From contig NC_009048.1 in NCBI RefSeq assembly GCF_000209165.1, positions 496,001 to 560,000 on the forward strand: 64,000 nucleotides of DNA, given 5' to 3'. Source of the DNA: Scheffersomyces stipitis CBS 6054 (Eukaryota > Ascomycota > Pichiomycetes > Serinales > Debaryomycetaceae). Position numbers and translations under genes: made by a program. This document shows, in pieces, positions 57,551 to 64,000 of the stretch. The first letter of the stretch is position 1; every line of letters starts with the position of its first letter. The notes under the pieces were generated by a model, which ran no database searches, had not been told where the DNA came from, and saw only the letters and a list, made by a program, of their open reading frames with translations.

Positions 57551-59899
57551 CTGGTATATACGTGTCTAATGGAACTACCACTATACCTGAGTGTGGGGAT
57601 GGAATTGTTTATCCATATATACCCGCTGTTAGCGAAAGTTGGGGAGTACTTGATGAGGAGAAAAGCGTAGTACATTTTTTGTTACATTTTTTTTAAGTTT
57701 TCTTTGTCTCTCTCCCCGATAAGCGTGCAGATTGGAAGTGAGAACTGATCAATTTTCCGGCTTCCAAGCCTTCATCCCCAAGAATGAAAATTAGTATTTC
57801 GCAAGTTAGACCAAGGCGCTGGGTTAAGAACTCGGATTTTAAGGCTACGGGATACACTTCGATTACAATTAAGTAAAGGGGTTCTGTGTCTAAATGTTTC
57901 GCCTTGGAATCAAGTCGAGCCTCATACCTCCCTCAAAAATTTCGTAATTGCGTCTCTCGCACCTACCCAACATATGTAGACTCCTCTCTGGCCAACAAAC
58001 TTTGGGCGACATACATAGGGCACAAAATGGACATTGTCTTCAGGCCAGAGAATGACCGGACGTGCTGCTTCAGATATTTCCCCTGGAGCTAGGGAGCTAC
58101 ATCCGAAAATCCGATGCTGCTAGGTCCGACACTCAGCAGCCTAACAAAGGCAGCCTTGTGCGGATCTTCGTAGTTAGTTCCAGGAACAATAGCATTTAGT
58201 ATTTTAGTTCTGTTCGTACACGAAATGAAACCGATTTCTACAGTCAATCATGCATGTACTGATTATGCTTGTGATATAACTCAATTGAGCAATAAGCGGT
58301 AACTATAACTAAAAGCCCTTTACACTCTACAGCCAAGGATCTGACACCACTACATGTCCGTAGAAGTGAGACAACGCTTACTGATGTATTTGAGACGATA
58401 ATAATCTCAACACCCCTGCACTACAATGTAGAATACTGTCACTATCTGCCTTCGTAAAATTGATTGTTAAAGACAGACTACGGCTCAAGAAAATATGAAT
58501 TTTCTCAAACTTCGATACCGTATTCAGTAATTCGGATATGGTAGACATAATAATTCCGTACCCGGTGTATGGTATTCGTGCCAGTAATGGTACAAGAGGC
58601 TGCTCTAACCGTGTGCCCTGGATCAGGGACAATTGGTTCCTGGAAAAGCTCATTGTTACTATAATAACGTCCATCGTCGATTGTATATCAGGTGCCTCCA
58701 GCGGGTCCTCATTATCTCCAAAGACCTCAAAGTGCATAAACAAAGACTATTCGTAATAAGATTTTGATTTAGAGTTCTCCTGCGTGAGTGATGGTTTCTA
58801 ACCTTGAGAGGTGCATGTATACCCAGAGCGATGATCCTCAAACACCGGAAAATACATCTATTGGTACATCGGCATACTGAGCACTTGTTACCTACGAATG
58901 CAAATGAACAGCATACCAGTAAGAGAGAAGAATTGTCTACTTTTGCAACATAATTTTATACATTCCAATAGACCTTCAGACCCTGACATCCATCCCTCGA
59001 AGACAACTTTCTCAATCTGGACGGTCTAGAGCTCAGAATGGCTGCAATTTTAAATTATTTTTGTCTCCATTGATCTCAAGAGCCGGTGTCCATGGTACCA
59101 AGTCTGATAGACATTTCCCGTTCTAGACACTTCCTAGGATGGGCATTGGGAGTTTGAATCCTTCTACTCTAAAATTGTAAAATGATTTTTCAGGATTTCC
59201 CAATGGAGCAAAAAGCTACATCATTGCCTAATTAGGAAACAGGCAACAATTTTTTTTTTTTTCATTTCTGCTTTTCACACCCACTTACACTCTAACTAGG
59301 AACACCTGATTTCAGTCCCACTAAGTCTCTGGTTTGCCCTTACAATATAGCTAAGGCAGCTATTTATTGCTGACGATTTCTCGTTTCATAAATTTCATAA
59401 GACAATCTAAGCTGCTTGTTTAAACACCCTCCTATACATTGTTCAATTTGAATTTTAGACAGCCACTAGATACACCTCGTTCTTCAATTGGGCAAACTAC
59501 TGACTTCATTGCACCAATTTAGTAAATCTGAACGCATTACTCAAGGACCCTCCTTCAAAAATATTTCTTACATTGAAATACAGCATCTATTGTAAAGGGA
59601 AATTAACACTGGGTTTAGTTTCGACCCTGGATTTTATAAATACATACAGACCCCCGACGTATAGTTCTTTTTAGCTTTGACATATTGAGCTTGTGGTTTG
59701 TATGAGATATTTGCCCTATATTTATTTCAAACAAAACTATATAAGTTTACTCCAACTACTATCCATCATCACAATATCCCAAGTCCCTTTAGTTCTGTTA
59801 AAGTAAATAGCACAGAACTAAGCGGTCTCTTTTTTTATTATTATTTTCCACGAAGTCTCCAAAATTAAAGTCTCCAAGTTGTTATCCATAGTAAATCTA
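57551..59899. other. Gene-free 2.35-kb region upstream of the Gln/Pro-rich gene
   Basis: No supported gene. Frames of 69 (57886) and 121 codons (58378-58743, minus) have no recognisable family. Contents: three TCCGA copies (58102, 58110, 58125), an 8-bp inverted repeat CTCTGGCC/GGCCAGAG near 57983 and 58044, a CArG box (59227-59236) followed by a 13-T run (59250-59262). The length resembles long regulated promoters of developmental regulators in this clade; that is inference. Confidence 0.5.
59227..59236. promoter_or_regulatory. CArG box (Mcm1-type) upstream of 59900 gene
   Basis: TTGCCTAATTAGGAAAC: core CCTAATTAGG, same core as 14452-14461, with the TTNCC...GGAAA flanks of Mcm1 sites. A run of T follows at 59250-59262. 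About 665 bp from the start codon. Confidence 0.5.
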
Positions 59900-61558
59900 A
59901 TGAGTGCTCCTCAAGCCAATGATTTGGCACTGCCTTCCGCAACCTCAGCGGGGGGTGTGGAAACGGCAGCATCTCAACTGTCATCCCAGCCGAAGAGCTT
60001 TCATCAGTCTGGCTTTCTGGTCAATGCAGGAGATTCTCACAAGACTCCATCACCGACTATAACAAGCTTGACAGCTGATCATATCACTGATCTGTCGAAT
60101 GAAGTAAAGAAATCTCCAGGTTCAAAGAAACCTTCTCCGTCTAACCAGAAATTTCTTTCCACTTTGAAGAACTTCAATATAGATAGATCCAAATACAAAC
60201 ATTACGGCCACCAATCGCTGATGAATACTCAGTCCTTGGAAAGAATTATAAATGAATCTAAGGATAATATAAATCTCAAGTATGAAAGAGTTATACTGAA
60301 TGAAAATGGAAGTACAGATAATAAAAACGAAAGTGCTAACAACAACAAAATAATTATCGATGAACTAATTTCAGACATTCTTGGTCTTCCAGAACAGGTT
60401 TTGCATGAGGACTCAGTGTGGCCCTACAATATCGAGACGTTGAATGAAATCCTCAGATATAAAGTCGAACAAGAAAAGACTAAACAAGAATCCATGAAGA
60501 ATGAATTAGGTGCTACAGCTGTCGAACTACTTAAGATGGCTAAATCTATGGATATATCCAGTGATTTGATACCAATTTTGTTTATTTCCAACTCTATTTC
60601 GATTGATCATATCATATCACAGATCGAGAAACTCAAAAGTGAACCATCAGAAGTAATTGACGAGCTCTCTAGAAAGTCAAAAGAAATGGAACCAGCTATT
60701 GCCAAGTTGAGTGCTTTGATTACTAAACAAGACATGGAGGCTTCTCAGCCTTTGCCAGCACAAATGGCCCTGCCTATCAGTAGTAGTTCTTCCAACAAGA
60801 GAAAGCATTCAGATACCCAGTTGCCCTCTTTCTCTGAGACAGCCGAAAGCATTAAGTCTAGCAGCAACATCGTTTCTCCATTGAGATCTCCAAATAAGCT
60901 GCCAACGACTGGTCATAGAAGAGTTGTGTCTGGAAGTGACGCCACGAGCCGCGAGACTAAAACTTCCACCAGCTCTCCTCACATGCACCCTTCCCAATTA
61001 CCACTTCCTCCTACATCTATACCCCAACAGCAAGGACTGCAACAACACCTGCCTATAATAGCACCACAGATGGCGCCACAAGGCATGTATCCAATTTATT
61101 ATACCCCAAACAGTCTGGCAGTTATTTCTACAAAGGAACAAAACGGAGGTAAGACGTTAGGTTCTCCATACTCCCAGAAGTATCAACCTGTAATGTACCC
61201 TCCTCCTCCGGCCAATCAACCATACCAACCTGGCTACATCGCTCAACCTCCACAATACCAGTACTTTGTCCCATCTCCTCCTGCAAACTCTGGCTCGTAC
61301 ATGGTCCAAGCACCACCTGTGGTGAGGATGACTCCGCAACAACTGCAACAGAAGCAACAGCCTGTTCCTTCACATCAATTCCAGACTCCTCCAGAGCTGA
61401 ACTCAGGAATCGTATTCAGACCGGCTGAGATCCACGACGAGAGTCCCTACAAGAAGCAGAAGTCGTCAGGCAAGAACACTAGCATTAACTTCATGATCAC
61501 TACACCAAAGAATCCGCCTGCACGCAAGTATAATAACCCTAGTAAGGAGAAGCAATAA
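59900..61558 (+). CDS. Unrecognised Gln/Pro-rich protein
   Basis: A 552-aa product starting at MSAPQANDLAL (the frame runs 7 codons further back only to a TTG). The first 100 residues are Ser/Pro-rich. The centre (about 110-290) is more ordered, with helical segments (IIDELISDILGLPEQVL, NIETLNEILRYKVEQEKTK, VELLKMAKSMDISSDL, IDHIISQIEKLK). The region 305-520 is Ser, Pro, Gln and Tyr-rich (QQQGLQQHL, YPIYYTPN, PPPANQPYQPGYIAQPP). A short C-terminal block, INFMITTPKNPPARKYN near 535, looks conserved-like. It could be a transcriptional or mRNA regulator with prion-like tail; I do not recognise it. Many CTG codons lie in the variable parts. Confidence 0.82.
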   Translation: MSAPQANDLALPSATSAGGVETAASQLSSQPKSFHQSGFLVNAGDSHKTPSPTITSLTADHITDLSNEVKKSPGSKKPSPSNQKFLSTLKNFNIDRSKYKHYGHQSLMNTQSLERIINESKDNINLKYERVILNENGSTDNKNESANNNKIIIDELISDILGLPEQVLHEDSVWPYNIETLNEILRYKVEQEKTKQESMKNELGATAVELLKMAKSMDISSDLIPILFISNSISIDHIISQIEKLKSEPSEVIDELSRKSKEMEPAIAKLSALITKQDMEASQPLPAQMALPISSSSSNKRKHSDTQLPSFSETAESIKSSSNIVSPLRSPNKLPTTGHRRVVSGSDATSRETKTSTSSPHMHPSQLPLPPTSIPQQQGLQQHLPIIAPQMAPQGMYPIYYTPNSLAVISTKEQNGGKTLGSPYSQKYQPVMYPPPPANQPYQPGYIAQPPQYQYFVPSPPANSGSYMVQAPPVVRMTPQQLQQKQQPVPSHQFQTPPELNSGIVFRPAEIHDESPYKKQKSSGKNTSINFMITTPKNPPARKYNNPSKEKQ

Positions 61559-62516
61559 GGTGAGATTGGTGAAGAATCATATGCTTCTTGCTAATTACAT
61601 GTGTTTCAGTGTTCTCAGACTACAAGTTTATTTTATTTATGAAGCTAGCCGCCTTTTGTAAAATAAACCTTAACCTTATTCTTCGTATATATCTCAAACG
61701 AGCAGTGCATGATTGTATTTTTTATTTCACCTTGTGATAATATTTAATTTATAGGATACCATAGAATACAAAGTCCTACCATGGAATTCTAACAAAGTAG
61801 ATGTGACTATTAACGGACAGGTAAAGTGGCAGCAGGATATCAAAGCAGGATATCAAGGCGTTTTCCTCCGTTTTGTATTGTTCGTTTGTAACGCCTGGAA
61901 ATGCTCGTAAAGTAGATTCCCCAAAGCAGTAAAACCTCACGGTCGCAATTTTCCATTTTAGAACAGGGCCAGGGTCGGCCCTCGGTAAAAGTTAGAAGAA
62001 CGTGACAAAAAGAGGGGGGCTATATGCCTGAATATGAAAATGAATCAGGATGGACGTTGGGGACACAAAATCAGCATGCAGAGGAGAAAACTGCAAAATG
62101 ATCCACAAACTCAATCTGCAAAATGGTCGAAGAAAAAATGTCTGCGTCGGCTCCGGGTTCCGAGCTCGAATCTCGGTAGTTCGGAACGGTCTTCAACATC
62201 TCCGACTGAAAGATAATGATACTTTTTTTTCCTCGGACTATTTCTTATGTCAAACAATTATTTTCTGCTCTGACTCACAATTTCTAGAGAATATTCCTTT
62301 ACGAATTTTGTGTGTAAGGTGATCGGCTGTTTCTTTGACACCACGATACATGCATCTGTCCGGAGTCGCTGGCCGTTGCCGAAGAAATACTAACTTTTGA
62401 CATTGCATAAATATAGTCCATTCCCAAGCTTTTTGTGCTAAGACTTTTTAGCTGATATTAATTTTGTGGATAATTTGGTCTTTCCAAATATTGCAATCGA
62501 AACGGAGTATGAGAAC
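61559..62516. other. Promoter of the MFS transporter and 3' flank
   Basis: 958 bp without a supported gene; short overlapping frames around 62034-62322 have no features. Nothing else recognised. Confidence 0.6.
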
Positions 62517-64000
62517 ATGGCAGACACATCTAATATGAATAGTATCGAACAGGATACAGATATAGTAGACGACATCCAGATCTTGGAGAAGGAGAAAACT
62601 AGAGACAAAGATGATTTGTTTAACCCAGTTGAGTCAAGGCAGACTGAACGGGAAATACACGAACCTGAGTTCTCCATTTTTGGGCCCCACGAAAGAATGG
62701 TTTTGATCCTTATCTTGTCGTTGGTCGGCTTTTGGAGTACAGCATCTTCGCCCATATACTTTCCAGCCTTGCCTACTCTAACTGCGTATTTCCATACTAC
62801 ACCTTCAGTCATGAACTTGTCAGTTGTGGCTTACTTGGTTTTCCAAGGGATTGCACCCACAGTTTCTTCAAACTTGGCCGATAACTTTGGGAGAAGACCG
62901 GTGATCTTGGCTTGCATCTTGATCTTCATCGCTGCCTGTATTGCCATTTCTAGAACAAATGTCTATTGGCTCTTGGCAGTGTTGAGATGTGTACAAGCAG
63001 CAGGCATAGGTCCAGTTATTGCCATCAGCTCAGGAGTAGCTGGTGATGTGTGTACTAGTGCCGATAGAGGAGGATTCGTCGGTATCGTAGCTGGAATACA
63101 ATTGCTTGGAAATGGTATGGGTGGAATGGTAGGAGCAGCTCTTATAAACCAATTCAACAGTTGGAGAGCCATCTTTATTTTCTTAGCTATTGGAGCAGGA
63201 GCTACTCTAATCTTTTCATTTTTCTTTCTTCCAGAAACGTCAAGAAGAATAGTAGGAAACGGTTCTATTGTTCCCAAACACTTTATCTCGAAGTCAGCGC
63301 TCATCTACTTACCCCATTTCAAGAAAAGAATAAATAATGATACGACTACTCTTGAACCTCCTACGTCTTTCGACTTCCTTAGTCCCTTCAAGATCTTTTT
63401 CAAAAAGACGGTTTTTCTTACTTTACTTCCTGGAGGATTACACTTCGCAGCATGGACAGTAACTTTGACTTGCATTTCTACTTACTTAGAACAGGAACCT
63501 TACAATTACACCGTCTTGCAAGTTGGTTTTGTATACCTACCACAAGGTTTATCCTGTCTTGTGGCTTCTATTTTAATTGGACGAACATTGAACTGGTACT
63601 ATCGCTACAGTTTGAAGAAATACAACGACAAGTACCAGGATGCATTATTGAAGCCTCGATTCAACATTTTCCGTGCCAGAATGACCGTGTGTATTGTTCC
63701 GGCCGTTCTCATGATTATAGGGCTTGTAATCTTTGGTTGGTGTCTACATTATCATCAGCATATTGCCTCTATAATTGTATCCTCCATTCTTATTGCAATG
63801 TCGTCGTCGTCCTTTATTGCTGCGATGACAACAATGCTTGTCGACATGCATCCCAACAATGGCAGTGCCTCAACAAGTTGTTTGAATCTCATGCGTTGCT
63901 TGCAAGCAGCATTATTTTCAGGTGTTCTCGAAAACATGATAGCTTCCATGGGATTGGGAGGCACTTTCACTCTTTTGGCTGGCCTTTGCATTGTGCTTGA
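62517..64000 (+). CDS. MFS drug:H+ antiporter, QDR/DHA1 type (partial, runs off window)
   Basis: Plasma-membrane multidrug or polyamine transporter of the DHA1 family. The frame is open from ATG at 62517 to the window end, 494 codons, with no stop. The N-terminus is about 60 residues of acidic cytosolic sequence. Then come at least ten hydrophobic segments, with the DHA1 motifs: PALPTLTAYFHTTPSVMNLSV at TM1-2, the loop ADNFGRRPV, and RCVQAAGIGPVIAISSGVAGDV at TM4. Between TM6 and TM7 is a long loop (SSK...FLSPFKIFFKKT region). Yeast Qdr, Dtr1 and related proteins share this order. Which member it is cannot be told from 494 codons. Confidence 0.85.
   Translation, partial: MADTSNMNSIEQDTDIVDDIQILEKEKTRDKDDLFNPVESRQTEREIHEPEFSIFGPHERMVLILILSLVGFWSTASSPIYFPALPTLTAYFHTTPSVMNLSVVAYLVFQGIAPTVSSNLADNFGRRPVILACILIFIAACIAISRTNVYWLLAVLRCVQAAGIGPVIAISSGVAGDVCTSADRGGFVGIVAGIQLLGNGMGGMVGAALINQFNSWRAIFIFLAIGAGATLIFSFFFLPETSRRIVGNGSIVPKHFISKSALIYLPHFKKRINNDTTTLEPPTSFDFLSPFKIFFKKTVFLTLLPGGLHFAAWTVTLTCISTYLEQEPYNYTVLQVGFVYLPQGLSCLVASILIGRTLNWYYRYSLKKYNDKYQDALLKPRFNIFRARMTVCIVPAVLMIIGLVIFGWCLHYHQHIASIIVSSILIAMSSSSFIAAMTTMLVDMHPNNGSASTSCLNLMRCLQAALFSGVLENMIASMGLGGTFTLLAGLCIVL

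Noticed and set aside
58378..58743. 121-codon minus-strand frame
   Set aside because: No recognisable family or composition supporting a gene; low-confidence and probably chance in a long gap.
59879..59899. Seven-codon upstream extension of the Gln/Pro-rich protein
   Set aside because: It begins at TTG; the ATG at 59900 starts a typical MSAPQ terminus.

Overview
The window is a gene-dense stretch of a budding-yeast (Saccharomycotina) nuclear chromosome. The evidence is compact, mostly intronless genes separated by AT-rich promoters, the few introns having GTAAGT/GTATGT donors and (T/A)ACTAAC branch points, and a gene set typical of yeasts (fungal Gpi2, Rft1, Mim1, Taf5, Pim1, Vps38, a TIP1-type wall protein, an Ndt80-type factor). 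CTG codons are nearly absent from conserved cores and sit mainly in Ser/Thr/Gln-rich or variable stretches, which fits the CUG-Ser clade (Debaryomycetaceae; Scheffersomyces stipitis or a relative is my best guess, not proven). Residues below are read with the standard code, so a 'Leu' from CTG may really be Ser.

Layout: 0-10 kb holds FEN1/RAD27 (two exons), PRE6 (three exons with a 20-nt middle exon), RPR2, FUM1, MIM1, hexokinase and an unrecognised coiled-coil gene. 10-25 kb holds GPI2, TAF5, a GPI-anchored TIP1-like wall protein with MADS-box type sites upstream, a VPS38-like gene, an unrecognised Ser-rich gene and SEC26. 25-33 kb is looser: a small membrane protein, a secreted protein, a 2-kb gene-free stretch, a divergent possible KH-like protein, NHP2 and a UBR7/Mlo2-type gene. 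33-50 kb holds PIM1, a coiled-coil protein, an RRN10-like gene, TRM4/NCL1, a compact HRD1-like ligase with a hidden first exon, a long-tailed HAP3, RFT1 and a zinc-knuckle protein. 50-64 kb holds LSM2, an NDT80-family factor, KRE33, NRK1, a 2.3-kb gene-free region, a Gln/Pro-rich protein and the first 494 codons of a QDR-type MFS transporter cut by the window end.

Themes: much of the window serves RNA and ribosome production (RPR2, NHP2, RRN10-like, TRM4, KRE33, LSM2), mitochondrial function (FUM1, MIM1, PIM1, and HAP3 as a respiratory regulator) and the secretory/ERAD/glycosylation route (GPI2, SEC26, RFT1, HRD1-like). Genes are not in operons; each has its own promoter. CACGTG sites, an exact 8-mer ATGTCGCA, RRPE-like elements and CArG boxes recur in these promoters.

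I saw no transposon, CRISPR array, canonical tRNA or rRNA. No clear case for a wholly new system was found; the most useful observations are gene-structure corrections (hidden exons, an unlisted partial transporter) and recurring promoter motifs.
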